Assembly (NCBI GenBank): GCA_026874595.1
Contig: CM049306.1
Coordinates: forward strand, 35,044,019 to 35,108,018
DNA: 64,000 nucleotides
Reading direction: 5' to 3'
Origin: Sipunculus nudus
Taxonomy: Eukaryota > Annelida > Sipuncula > Golfingiida > Sipunculidae
Part shown: positions 1-11,934 of the stretch, piece by piece
How positions within the stretch are numbered: position 1 is the first letter of the stretch
How the letters are laid out: each line of letters opens with the position of its first letter
Notes under the pieces: model-generated
What the model was told of the DNA's origin: nothing
The model's database searches: none
Seen by the model: the letters and a program-made list of their open reading frames with translations, nothing else
Made by a program: the position numbers and the translations under genes

Positions 1-2338
1 ATTTCTTGTTGTGTCTGTAATATTCCCTGACCATGAAAACATAGGTTAAGACACTTTAGATCAAATTTGTACATAAGATACATTGATACAGAGACGAAAA
101 TAATTTTCTCCAATGGCGGAAGCAAATTTGCATAAAATTCAATTTAGACAAATTTCCCCTAGAGGGATTTTTGGCATTTTGGAAACTTTACTGAAATGCA
201 TTGCAGAGAAATAAGTTAGTGGATGGTGAATTAATTAATTTAGCTTGAAAAGTACAAGATTGAACTTGGTAAAAACATGCTGAATACCAATTCTAACACT
301 GCCCTTTGCAAATATTCTGTCTTGTTTCCATACAAAGTACTTTAACTGATTATATTAACATTAATTTTCATGGGAAAGGTCACCAAGATAGAGCAGCCAG
401 TGGTTGGCAGTTTGCAATAATCTCTGATGTTTAGCATGACATCGGCTTAATCGTTGAAAAAGAAACTAAAATGCAGGTTTGTTGTTTTTGCCATTTACAA
501 ACTGCCATTAATTAAATTTCTTTACATAACATCGTAAAATTCACAAGTATAATTTTCTGTTTTAAAATATCAGGAAAATATTGGTTCATCTTTGATTGAT
601 ATTCGCCGACACGGTAGCTAACAAAGTCGAAATAGAAAGGCACGAATGTTGTAATAGCAGGTGACTGCCACCATGCATAGGGAATGTTGACGATTCTCGG
701 TCCGGATAATATTGACAGAACACCAGAGGGGAGCATGCGTGCATGGACCACAGACTGTCGGAACATCACGTAGACTCCCCAAGGGATAAAGATTCACTCA
801 TCACACAGATAAAGGAGAGAGGTATGGTGTGACACGTCTCATATTGATTGAATGTAGGATATCCAGCAGCGAACGACTCCGTTCAATTTACCTCCGTAGC
901 CACGGGATTCAACGACTGATGGTCGCTCCAATGGTAACTTTAAGGTTTCAGCGTTCACAAGACAATCGTGGCATTGTCTGAAGTTGTTCGGTCAAGCTGA
1001 TTGAACTCCTGACCTTATTTTACGACATATGAGATGATCTGAATTCTCAATTTACGACACATCTATGTATATTTTCTTGTTTATTATTTTTATTTATCTT
1101 ATGCTTGTAATGGGACTTTAAAGCTATCGACGCGACATCGTTTATTTGGAATCTCTTGGGTTTTTTTTGTGACCTTGACATAACATAAGTTGCTATTCTG
1201 TTTGTGTTTCAAATACATTTTTGTATGTTCGCCTGTACAACAAGAATGTTCACTCGCCGTTTTCTAATTGATGTTATTTTAGATTGTACTAAGATTAACC
1301 GAGGGGGCAATGGAAAATACGGTCCCTGTAGAAGGTATTGAATCTCTGAGAGGTCATTTGGGTCTTAAGGTATTGAAAAAAATCTGCCAGGACATCACAG
1401 AAAAGACTGTATAATACATGCTGACACTATTTTACACGCGGTGAGCATCGATAAAGGACCTGGGCGGGGTGAGCCACCTTGTCTAAGAGAATAATGCCTC
1501 AGATCCTTTAGATAAAAAGCAATGAAATGCCACCCGTTCATTTTCATAGATTAACTGGTAAGGGAGTGTTAATAATGCGGAATCACTTGAAGTTCTTAAA
1601 AGCCCAGTGCCTGGTGTTTATTCGAGCTGTGAGGAAACAGTACCCCGACAGACAATTTATTATAGCCGAGTTAGATTAACGAATCCGCGGCAATTTTACG
1701 CTGTTCCCAAGTAAAGACGGTCTTGAGTCAGATTTACAAGCTTCAAAGATTTATTGCTGCACCTTTTCACCGTTAAATTTACTGATTTACCTGGAGCCAG
1801 ATTCACAGGAGATGGAATCCTCAAAAAGAGCCCCGAGAACTCGCTGTATTTTCACTTTATGTTCCCTTTCTCCCACGCTTTCCTCACATATATACATTAA
1901 ATCAAGATAAAGGCCCGTGGCGACGCCATCAACATCTCAAAGCCACCGGGCCTCCTTTGATACACAAACTCTTGATTTTTTTACATATTTATTCCAAAAT
2001 TGTCTCTGTGTAACCTTTGGTTAATAGTTCAAAGGCGCGGGTTATCAAACCTTATGAACCACAGCGAATTTTTCCTTGTTTTTATAATTGACTGTGCTTC
2101 CGACTGTGTTTAGTTTTTCGTTTGTCCGGGTAGTTTAGTGACGATCATTTTGCCCAGAATCCTTTGTTTAGAAGTTTTGACTGATACAAAAATAAGTCTC
2201 ACTTCTGTTTGTGGTTTGGAGGTAATGCACAGGGCTCAAAAGCTCGAAGATCGTAAGTTAGAATCACAGCCTTTAATCATGGAGTTAATTTGCGGTCGGC
2301 CCCCACCCAGAGTTATCGCTCTGCAGGTCTAATGGAAC
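1..2338. other. No gene recognised; unassigned AT-rich sequence
   Basis: I see no open frame with a recognisable domain, no RNA gene and no clear repeat family here. Short open frames at 512-769 (minus) and 2138-2332 (plus) have no family resemblance and no convincing splice context. An imperfect inverted repeat lies at 1901-1961 and is listed separately. Confidence 0.6.
1901..1961. repeat. Imperfect inverted repeat (about 20-base arms)
   Basis: The left arm runs from ATCAAGATAAAGGCCCGTGG and the right arm ends in GGGCCTCCTTTGAT. The reverse complement of the right arm matches the left with a few mismatches and single-base gaps. The loop is about 20 bases. Both arms end in ATCAA-type sequence, and the GGCCC/GGGCC core is GC-rich against an AT-rich background. 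It could be a chance hairpin, a small foldback element remnant or a regulatory palindrome. Confidence 0.4.
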
Positions 2339-2382
2339 ACTCCCCCCCGCCCCACTCCCCCTCACACACACACACACACACT
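2339..2382. repeat. C-rich run followed by (CA)n microsatellite
   Basis: A poly-C/CCCCTC block runs directly into about ten CA units ending near 2381. Ordinary low-complexity sequence. Confidence 0.9.
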
Positions 2383-4147
2383 GACAAACGAGTGCGGCTT
2401 TCGGGGATTCCTCTGTTATAACCACCACCCGCAGGGGCGGCACACTGAGTCTTTATTGACGCCAGGGTAATTTTGTTTTACGGTCCTGTTCCGGAACTGA
2501 AAGGCAATCCTGCAGATACATATAGCACTTGGTTAAGCCAGCATTACAAAATGAGGATATTCCCCGCACAAAAAATTATTAAAAGAAATCCACACGTTCT
2601 GGTTCACTGATCTTTCATAAAATTCATATTTCCCGGCAGTTGACATGCACTGCCTTTGTACTGTGAACTGTTAGAAGGAAGTTTTTTCACATACACGGAA
2701 TTGTCGAGAAAATTGTGTTCATACGCAAAAACTGTGTTAAAATACAAGAAATGGTCCTCCATTCTGTACTTCGGTTGCGAAAAGTATCTGTTAAGATCGT
2801 AAATGTATAATTAAACAATTCTTCTAATTAACATGATTGAATATGAAAATTACTGTGTGGAAAAAGGCTATATTCTGAGATAATTAACAATCCTTGAGAA
2901 TTAAAGGGAGGCACTCTCCACCGAGTCGCGTCGTGCAACAAAATCATTGTGATAAATCCATCTTTGTGATATCCATTGTAACTGCAGTATCCCATGAAAC
3001 CTGTGTAACATTTTGACCTGTTTTCTATTAACATGAAGCAATTTCTATATGATTCTCTCAGAGAAAGGGTTTCTATCTTGTTTCGTCAAGAGAGGGCTTG
3101 ACAGCGTTTATGTTCAGACAGGCGGTTTATGCAGACCTGTCTGTGGGCCTTTAATCAGTGCCATGGCCCATGACTTAGCTTTTGGAAATGTGTGAACCAG
3201 CAGATAACTTTCTGCGCAAAACTAAGCTTCAGTGAAGCTTGCAGCAGAATGGGTTCTATTTCACAGGGATACCCCACGTGCTTGGCCAAGCCAAACTTTG
3301 TACAGGAGACAGAACATGGGAACAGTACCCGTGGGAGAAATCTTCACCGCACCGTATCATCCCCCTGGTCGGAATCAATGGGTCAATTTTTTATCACACG
3401 TACGGTTTGATTTACTGCAGTACATCTTAGGTGCCAAAATATTGAATTAAAGCCGTGTATCACATTTGGGTACATCCACTGGGAGTGGCAAATAACCTGT
3501 TTTGATATAAGTATCCGAAAGCACATGATTTATTAAAAAAACTCCGTGCCTTCTGACATAACGGATATATCATTGTGATGATAAAATACGTGTATGATAT
3601 TGGATGGCTCCATGGGACCAAGTACAGAGACAGAGTACATGTAACTCCCGCGTCAGTGAACACACAATATGTCAAATATTTCGTAGAAAACTGTACGGCA
3701 TGATAAAAATGAGCTAACCTTCACACCGAAACAAACCATAGTCGAAAAATGTATCGTTTTGTTATTATTCCTTCCGCCGTTTTTGGAAGGTCCTACGAAT
3801 AATGGTGGCAGGTCTTTAATTTAAGCCTTTTTTCTCGGCATGTTCACCGGATGCCTACAGCGAAATTATTAGAGACAAAAAGGCTGGCAGCCATGATCGT
3901 CCCTCGAGATACACTTTATCTCGAAAAAACTTAGTTGTCTCCTTAATCTTAAGTATATTTTTGTACACGCTCGTGATTAATATGTTAAAATAATCGATCT
4001 GTTTCTCTGAATTAAACGGCACCAAAATCAAGGTTGTAATAGCACTGTATACAACATTCAAACATTCCGTATGCCGAATGAGAATATCGCAGATCCCATG
4101 GTTGACAGCTAGGCTTTTACTAAGTTTATATCAAATTGATTACAGCA
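2383..4147. other. No gene recognised
   Basis: Overlapping open frames at 3192-3450 occur in all three plus frames at once. That is typical of a locally stop-poor stretch rather than a gene, and none resembles a known domain. Nothing else is supported. Confidence 0.55.
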
Positions 4148-4330
4148 TGCATGTAGAGGCCCGCAAAAATAATCCAAACATATTCAACAATAACATGTGG
4201 CGGCAAGTACATGTAGAGTTTTAGGCGTTTTGCAACTAGTAACCTTCCAGCTTCCGCATATATGTAACCAACCTCCTTCAGTTACATTTTTTTCCTTTTT
4301 GTCAATGAGTGCGCAAGTACCGTTTTTGCT
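4148..4330. repeat. Dispersed repeat family C, copy 1 (partial)
   Basis: The segment contains the ordered blocks GGCCCGCAAAAATAATC, then GGCGGCAAGT, GGCGTTTTGCAAC and GCATATATGTAACCAACCT. The same blocks occur in the same order at 26256-26545 and 45796-46506, and partly at 30255-30460. All copies have the same orientation. The family has no visible coding capacity and its ends are undefined. Confidence 0.6.
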
Positions 4331-5627
4331 AACAGCTGATAGAATAACAAGTTCATTCACCAATCAAAGTAACATCATAAGAACCTATCTTAGCAGAAAT
4401 AATCCGCATTAATATATACTGCGCAACATAAGCCAGACGTCCCATATACTTTACAGATCAGGCAGGCGAATAGGTGGCTTTAAAGAGACAATTTTTATCA
4501 TTGTAGGTTAAACATTATTTCTTTCGGTATTCAGGTTGCTCCAAGAAGAAACTCCAGAAGTGTACACCGAAAATGATTATTACAATTATTAATGCTTTAA
4601 AATTGTTCGAATCCTGCTAACCAAGCAATATTTTTTTTATTTCAATTAGTCTACCGCTCTCTGTTTTTATACCGATATACTCGAAAGATTTATTGGGCGG
4701 AGGTTGACTCTACCAGAGGAATCTGATTTACCTAACTAGTTAAACTGGCATTACCTTCAATTTAATTAATATCCTCGCTTCATATTTTTTCCTACCCTCA
4801 TTACCTTTGATCTGTGACATGAATTGCTTTTCTGTAAGGGTTTGTTATTTCAGAGGTGTCATTTAAGAAATAATTTATGTTACGATTTCACATAGGAGGG
4901 TTCATCCTCGGGACTTTGCTTTTCGCTTTCTTTGGGCGCAATGGTTTCTGCGGCAACGTCCTTGACCTTGAATAAGCCTCTGAATATTGTCTTGTAATAA
5001 AACATGCCCAATTTCTGTCTCTCAAAGATTTTCTATTTTACACTGGCATTCAAGAAAATGTCTTTAATTGACGAATGTTTTTTTTTCAATCCTTTTCAGT
5101 AGTCGCTGTACATACATGATATATGGTCAGACCCCGCTCAATTTTGATCTCTCTTTTAATGCAAAGTGAATATTTAAATGAATAAGGAAACATTTCATGT
5201 TCATTTAATTAATTTTATATACCAAAACATACATGCATGGGGTATTTGTAATGTTATACTGAACCAAATATTTTCATGAGGATTTATTAGAGGTACTTGA
5301 TAGAATTTAAGGTTACATTCGTAACTAGAGTATAACTGCTTTAAATTAAAAGTGTACATTAAATTACCTAAACATTTGTGCAGTGGCATTATAATATGAA
5401 GAGCGTAGTTATGTCGGGTATAAATGTATTAAAGCACTGAAATTTATTGTCGAGGCTGGTCCAAGTCAACATTTTCGACAGCCGTTGCTTGATCGGTCCC
5501 ACCGACATTTCTTGTTTCTTCAACCTGTGCGATATGGCGTGAACGAAACTGTAACAACTTCGGGTCTCGTTTGAAACCATATGCTCATACCAATTTAAGC
5601 TGATTCCCTAACTCACATACATACAGC
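4331..5627. other. No gene recognised
   Basis: AT-rich unassigned sequence. A B-box-like GTTCGAATCCTGC at about 4604-4616 lacks the rest of a tRNA fold around it. Open frames at 5201-5389 and 5389-5580 (minus) are unremarkable. Confidence 0.55.
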
Positions 5628-6025
5628 GCAGTGATGTAGTCGAGTCCACACCATCCGAGAATCAGTACAAGTCCGAGTCCACGCTACTCGAGTCCGAGCA
5701 GTTAATGTTCGAATCAAATTTCACCTCCTTCGGTCCGAGTCGTTTTAAAACTCGTGTCCCAGTCCGAACCTAATTCAAATCTCCTTATTAAAAGAAACGG
5801 GATATTTGAGATAATCATGCAAATATTATATTATTTTATAAGTGCCCTTTACTTAAATGTTTAATTACATTTAAATACATGGGCTCGAGAATGATGGACT
5901 CGGACTGATTTCTCGTATTCTTACCTTCGAGTCAGAGTACAAGTCCTAATCCAGGACCGTCGAGTCCAAGTCCGGCTCCGAATCTTTAAAACGTGGATTT
6001 AATTCTAGACGCGAGTCCAAGTACA
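5628..6025. repeat. GAGTCC-rich dispersed repeat family A, copy 1, with inverted arms
   Basis: The hexamer GAGTCC or its close variants recur many times (GTCCGAGTCC, CTCGAGTCCGAG and similar). The block near 5658-5682 (CGAGAATCAGT then TCCGAGTCC) is matched in reverse complement near 5890-5915 (GGACTCGGACTGATTTCTCG). The element therefore has inverted arms around an AT-rich centre. The centre, with AAAGAAAC then ATTTGAGATAATCAT, also appears in the second copy at 27430-27640. This suggests a non-autonomous foldback or MITE-like family; the superfamily is not identified. Confidence 0.6.
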
Positions 6026-7718
6026 AAACGTTACGAAAAGAAAAAAAATGCGAAAAAAATAAACAAGACAAAAACGAACAGATTACCTTTACTTCTGCTT
6101 TTTTATGTTTTCGGCAGCTGTATAAAGGAAGACACTGACACTTTAAATTAAAGCGACTGTATCATAAACTGAACCCTCTCCCATTTTGCTAGTAAAATAC
6201 TGGAATGTTACAAAAAACAACCGATCAGCTGGTTAAAAGTACGAGAGCTCATAAATGCTGTTTTTTTATTATTTATACAATAGTATACAACCAGTATAAA
6301 ATGCAACGTAGGAATTTACGGCCTCCAGTTTTTTTCCCTGCGATATCACAAATAATCATATCCCTATGAAAGTATTCCAGTCAACAATTTTGTTTCCCTA
6401 ACAAAACAAATCAGAGAAAAATTTGTTTGGAATGCATGATTCATTATCTTAAATTTTTATTGTTATTCTGTTGCAATTTGAGAAATAGTATCACGGAGAT
6501 CTCCTACGTATAAATTATTACCTGCTCAAGAAAGTGCACAGAAATGAAACATTACTTAAAATAACTGTCATGTCCGCTTTACTACGGCCCTGAAAATCTA
6601 AATAAAAAGCATGACCAGATGAATGAATGACAGTTTACTTTGAATTGGAAAATGGCATTACCACAAAAATGCCTGTTAAATGCTGTACAATAAAGACAAC
6701 ACTCGTAATTGGTGTTGATTATCCTTTCATTCCTCACATTATATCACAAATGAGTATGTACAGTGTATTTTGTTTATACACAAACAAAAAAATTTCGTGT
6801 CCGACAATAATCTTGATCATATGACAAAACTCAGTTTGAGGTTTCACTGTAACACCCCTTCATTGAAGTCAAATACAAGAGTAAGAGAGAGAGCGCTGGT
6901 ATATTGATTCATTCGCAAAACAGCGTGAATAACCTGCTAACCAAGGAATGCCGAGTGGTTCTGAGTGAAAAAAAAAAGATAAATAGCTTTTGGTATACTT
7001 GGTATATTTTGACAGAAAAAAAAATCATAATCTTCTTAATATGGACTTGTCTCGGCCCAAGACGTGTGATTCCGATCCGCTCTGCTCCTCTCCGTCAACA
7101 ACGTCTTGGGAACGACCCTTAGGAAAACGCCTTGTAAGGTTCCAAATAGGAGACCCCTTTGGAATCGTATAATTGACATTTCAAGCGGTGTCAACATAAA
7201 ATAATTACCTTTTTGTTGTCTTTGGATGTTTTATAAAACATCTGCAAAGTATTGGCACCAAAATATTGCTCAATAGCCCTACTTATCCATAATTTTGCCA
7301 AGAGCTGATGTGTTTACATAGAGAACAAGCCGCCATGATTACATTAAGTGACTTACAGTCCTTTGCAACGGGATTTAGACTGGGAACCCGCTCTGATCTT
7401 ATCGCTGTTTGAATTGGAAAAAGCGAGCGATAATAGATGTCGGTGGCGGGTACCAGTCGATCAACGTCCGCTCATTACAAATTCCTGTATATTGTTATGT
7501 TTAAATTACTGCGGGCTTACAAGGATCGTTAGGGGTTATATTTCATTAATATATTAAGGTAAGAACGTGGTAAAGTTGCCAGAAAGACCCATTTACTACC
7601 AAAGACACTAACGGATGCATTTTGGTGTGTATATTTAGTAGTTTTAAGAGTTTTTTTTGGTGCCTTCTACCAGTGTCTACCATTTCACCATTACAAGGCC
7701 TAACTGTACAGGCCATTC
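6026..7718. other. No gene recognised
   Basis: AT-rich unassigned sequence with several short overlapping open frames (6627-6824, 6904-7172, 7348-7557 plus), none with a recognisable domain. Confidence 0.55.
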
Positions 7719-7747
7719 CCACAACTGTGATCGTATCACAGTTGTGG
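7719..7747. repeat. Perfect 13-bp inverted repeat with 3-base loop
   Basis: CCACAACTGTGAT and ATCACAGTTGTGG are exact reverse complements separated by CGT. The flanks show no mobile-element ends. In RNA it would form a tight 13-bp hairpin. Confidence 0.85.
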
Positions 7748-8004
7748 ATCCGCAACAAAATATGGACATGATCCGAAATTTTATTTTCCCCACATCCTTT
7801 GGCAATGAAAGCCCAGTATATCAAAGGTCACAGGTCAGATTGGTAAAGTAGACTTGAACCCGCAGTTGTCTTGAATAAGAACAATACGGACGGCTTCTTG
7901 GCTTTTTTCACTTTCTTTAATTGAACTTGTTGAATGAGAAATGTGAGGGGACAATACCAAGGAGTTAAGACAGGGGTTCCCCTCCGTATTTAACTCCTGG
8001 AACG
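7748..8004. other. Unassigned sequence leading into the poly-C block
   Basis: Nothing recognised. A minus-strand open frame across 7835-8035 is an artefact of reading the adjacent poly-C run as poly-glycine. Confidence 0.5.
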
Positions 8005-8052
8005 ACCCCCCCCCCCCCCCACCACCACCAAACAAGGACCCCCCCCCCCATT
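8005..8052. repeat. Interrupted poly-C tract
   Basis: Two long C runs are separated by an ACCACCACCAAACAAGG spacer. Such runs recur across this window (15.15, 15.53, 50.68, 59.76, 59.90, 60.02, 61.31 and 61.45 kb) and seem to mark dispersed repeat copies. Confidence 0.9.
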
Positions 8053-9076
8053 ATTATCCCACCAATACCCCACCCCTTATGGCAAAGAGGACATAGGCCA
8101 TTCAATCATATTATAATATCATCAAGCCCACTACATATTACGGGGTATATATTTTGGTTTTATTTTTTATTCATTGAAGCACATTTAACAACGTACTGTA
8201 ATGTGGCTTTACATTTATGTTGACTTGACGGCGCATTTGAAACGTACAATATCCTAACGTTTCTCAAAATAAAATGCATAGTTGAAAATGTATTGTTGAA
8301 AATTTGAAGAAACTATCAATTATCTTACTTTAATGAATATCTCGCATTCCCAAAATATAAAGATTGATCTTTCATTCTACGTAAATAAACTTTGTCCCCA
8401 CTTCCTTTATAAAGTAAGGGGGTAAAGCACGGCCTATGCTTTCTTTGCGGGATATTCTCAGGCAAGGCGGGGTTTTGCGCTCTACTAGGTGACCTCACAT
8501 TACATAAGTAAGCATTGAGACTCAGTGTTTCCCAAATGAGCGCAGAAAGATACCATGATGTAGGCCTCAAATGGATAAAATACTAACCCTCCTGTATTGA
8601 ACCGGAAGCTTTTGATTACCATGAACAAAAAGAGAACGGGAATTAGACGGGTGAATAAATCACATTTGTATACCAAAATCCACGCAATTTCCCGAGCCGT
8701 AACATTTGGTGAAAGTCAACGAATAAAATATATATATCTAGCAGGGCATTGTTATGTATTTAGGAAAGCAATTGGGACCACCTATGACACAGCAGAGGAT
8801 TGGAATGACAAAATAATGACGAAAATGTCAAAAACAAGAGAAACAAACAGGACCACCAGCGACTAGACATCCTTACAGATGAGAATAAAAACGTCTCTCG
8901 CCAAACAGGACCTAACGTATTTGTCCGTCTAATTGGGAGGGAGTTAAAAATAGAATAACTGCTTGAACACTGAATGATTATTTAGACACTAGCACCTGTG
9001 GCAATATAAATAATTAAACACAGAGTCAACACTGAAAATTTAAAAAGTAAGAAACTTAGAAACCGAAGTTCCTTAT

Positions 9077-9078
<2 letters not shown>
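8053..9078. other. No gene recognised
   Basis: Unassigned AT-rich sequence. The open frames 8325-8570 (minus) and 8597-8866 (plus) lack any recognisable domain or codon signature. Confidence 0.55.
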
Positions 9079-9121
<43 letters not shown>

Positions 9122-9145
9122 TCATCATCATCAACAACAACATCG
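9079..9145. repeat. (TA)n microsatellite followed by (ATC)n/(AAC)n
   Basis: About 20 TA dinucleotides run to 9119, then ATC trinucleotides and three AAC-type units. A compound microsatellite. Confidence 0.95.
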
Positions 9146-11189
9146 TGTTTCTGAAACTATTTGTATTGTAATGTCAAAACTAACTCTGGTGAAATCAAAA
9201 GAAATACCATTTAAATATAAATACCGAAAGAATTAGATTTTTTATCAACTTAACCCCAGTTTTTTCAGTAAATAATAAAACGACTGATAGTTGGAAATGG
9301 TATCTTTAATCAAAATAAGTATTAATAGAGGTAGGTGGAATAACATTAAAGCACTAAGTTTTTATCAAAGGATTTTGATGCCTGGTGAAATCCTTCCAGT
9401 GTCCAATACCATGCAAAAGCTCTATGCCATATCTCTTGTTTTTGTCCTAAAGGTATCTTATTATATGTTATCATAAACTTTATGATTAATCTTATATTAT
9501 GTAATCATACCCATTAACATTTGGCAACATACGCCGGAGAGGCCAAAATCTTGTTAGGTCCACCGTCAGTTAAGTTTCTCGAAGATTGGCAAGACAGTCT
9601 GTATGAAAAGCACGGGCAGGCTCTACTGGAGGATCCGATGGAGGACGCAAATTAGGCCGATCTTTGTCCTACTATAGGATATTCCATATATACCATTAAT
9701 AAATACACTCCTCCTACACTATAAATGGACTCGGCCATTAATACCCGAACGACAAAGGTGAGAGAGGGTAGGAAGAATATATCACTTATCCAGGCTGCGG
9801 GCCTGGGGCTCTAAGGCAAGTCAATAAGTTAGAAGCTAGTGTCTCCGCGTATAAGAAGATGGAGGTAGGTAAGCATCGGCAAAGTTGAGTAGCCCGCAAC
9901 CCTCCATATCTTCAGTAAAGCGCATTCCCTATAGACTGGCTGTATGATCATGTTTTGGCTCATAAATAATAACAATTCCAAATTCGGACATACCTTTTGG
10001 CCATTTTGTGATTTAAAACTCAAATTGCTGTTTTGTTGAACTTTGTTGTTGTTGAAATCCTAACCTGCGACGTTCATTCTCATGGAAACATAATAATATC
10101 GGCCAGTGAAGGGACATTTTAGCCTGGCCAGATATTTCGTGAAAATTATCCATCTTTTCTTTATTATCTGCCTCGGTCGTCCGACCTAACGAAACTATCA
10201 AGCTCCATGTCGGCCATTTTGCGGGATCTCATGACCAGAAAGGAAAAAGCTACAGGCTTGAATGCAAAAAAAATTCTGATTCAATTGTTTTTTTCTGGTT
10301 TTGTTTTACAGTTCCTTAGGTGGGGAGTTTACCGTGTAAAGTTTTGATAGATCTGACCAAATTAGATCAGATAACGAAATTCGGAGTTAAGCATGAGGTC
10401 TTGTAACGACCCCTATTTAATACTCATAAAACACTCAAGTGGATTAAGTTGGTAAAGAAAATTGTAACTTAATGTTCAATATGAAAAGAGTGGCACTTAC
10501 TCTCACGAAAATCAGATAATTGTTACCTGCATCAGCTCTTGTGTACAGCCTTGCAAGGCATGCCGGGAAGGCTCAGGAGGGCCTGTTCTTAATAGTGCGG
10601 CGGCTAATGGAAAAATTGTTCAAATTGTGATAAAACTACCAAATTTGGTACAGTTGTAGTACTGTACACTGGTTTTTATTTAAGAAATAGTTCCACGAAA
10701 TATTCATGGTATTTCAGGGGTGGATCCTGCAATTACTTTGGGGGTACCGATGAATAAATTAAATAATTGATAAATAATGTCTAATCTAAAAGTGTTCGAT
10801 CAAGGCCTTTATTTTGCAGCACATGGAATACAGAAGTCTGCTGATGCTCAAACTTTACTTTCAAGTGAAGTTAATTCAGTTTAACAAGCGACCAGATTAA
10901 TGGAGCAGGATGTATTTATTTATCAAGTATTGTGCAGAACTACCGCGATTTAGCACGCCTATTTAATTTTGTTAACATATCGTATATATCGCAAACCTGT
11001 TTCATGTAAATTATAACAAACGTAGGCTTACCATTAATTGAATAATTAACTAAATAAAGGGTATGGTGACAGCATGAATTATTACATGGATATAATTATA
11101 ACTATTTATGTTTGTCAATCAGCCTAGTAAAGATAAGTTAATTATTCAGTAAAAATGTTTCGGAACTCTGCCTGTCTACTTTTCCTGTT
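9146..11189. other. No gene recognised
   Basis: Unassigned sequence. At 10716-10740 a CAGGGGTGGATCC motif resembles the GGGGCGGATCC repeat motif found elsewhere in the window, so a decayed repeat may start here. No coding support. Confidence 0.5.
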
Positions 11190-11795
11190 CATATGAGGGC
11201 TCTAGACCTATTGAATTACAGACCTGTCAGAATTCCAATATGGCCGCCACAGCCCAATCGATGATTTTCTTTCGCAGGTGATAACAACAACAACATACTT
11301 CAGCTTTCCCAAATTCACAGGGACGACTGGTACATACGAGGGCTTCAGACCTATTGAATTACGGACTTGTCGGAATTCCAATATGGCCACCAGATGAAAT
11401 TGGGTGACTTTCTTTCGCACCGGATATCTCAACAAGAACATGCTTGATCTTTATCATTTTCTCAGGGATCATTGGTGCATATGCGGACTCAATCCCTTTT
11501 CAATAACAAACCTGTCAAAATTCCAATATGGCTTCCAGAGCACAATTTGGAATATTCTTTTAAGCGCGATATCTCAACAAGAACAAGCTTGATCTATCTC
11601 ATTTAGACAGAGATGTTTGGTACCTATAAGGGCTCCATCTCTATCCAATGCAGACCTGTCGGAATTCCAATATTCACAGGGATCATTGGTGCCTATGAAG
11701 GCTTCTGACCTGTTGAAATACAGACTTGCTCAAAATCAAATATGGCCAACAGACTACAGTCCGTGATTTTCTATTGCACACATTTTTTCAGACAT
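11190..11795. repeat. Five-unit tandem repeat, about 145-bp unit
   Basis: The units start near 11190, 11336, 11482, 11627 and 11695. Each carries GAGGGCT-type sequence, then ATTGAATTACAGACCTGTC, GAATTCCAATATGGCC and, in most units, a TTTCTTTCGC block and a CACAGGGATCATTGGTGC-type block. The fourth unit has lost its middle and the fifth is truncated. Divergence between units is considerable, so this is an old array. The short open frames on both strands (11208-11441 and 11404-11592) follow the repeat and are not genes. Confidence 0.8.
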
Positions 11796-11934
11796 ATCTT
11801 CTTAATATATTATTTGAACCAGTAGGATTTTTTCCCTCATGCATATGGATAAAAACCTGTTTCTGTTTGTCATATTTTTCAACTTTAACTTAATTTTTCA
11901 TCCATATGTAAACTAGCCAAGTACTAGCAGAAAT

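Noticed and set aside
4604-4616. GTTCGAATCCTGC resembling a tRNA T-arm/B box.
   Set aside because: No acceptor stem, A box or anticodon arm can be drawn from the surrounding bases.
7835-8035. Minus-strand open frame beginning with a poly-glycine run.
   Set aside because: The glycines come from a poly-C tract; the rest has no recognisable domain.
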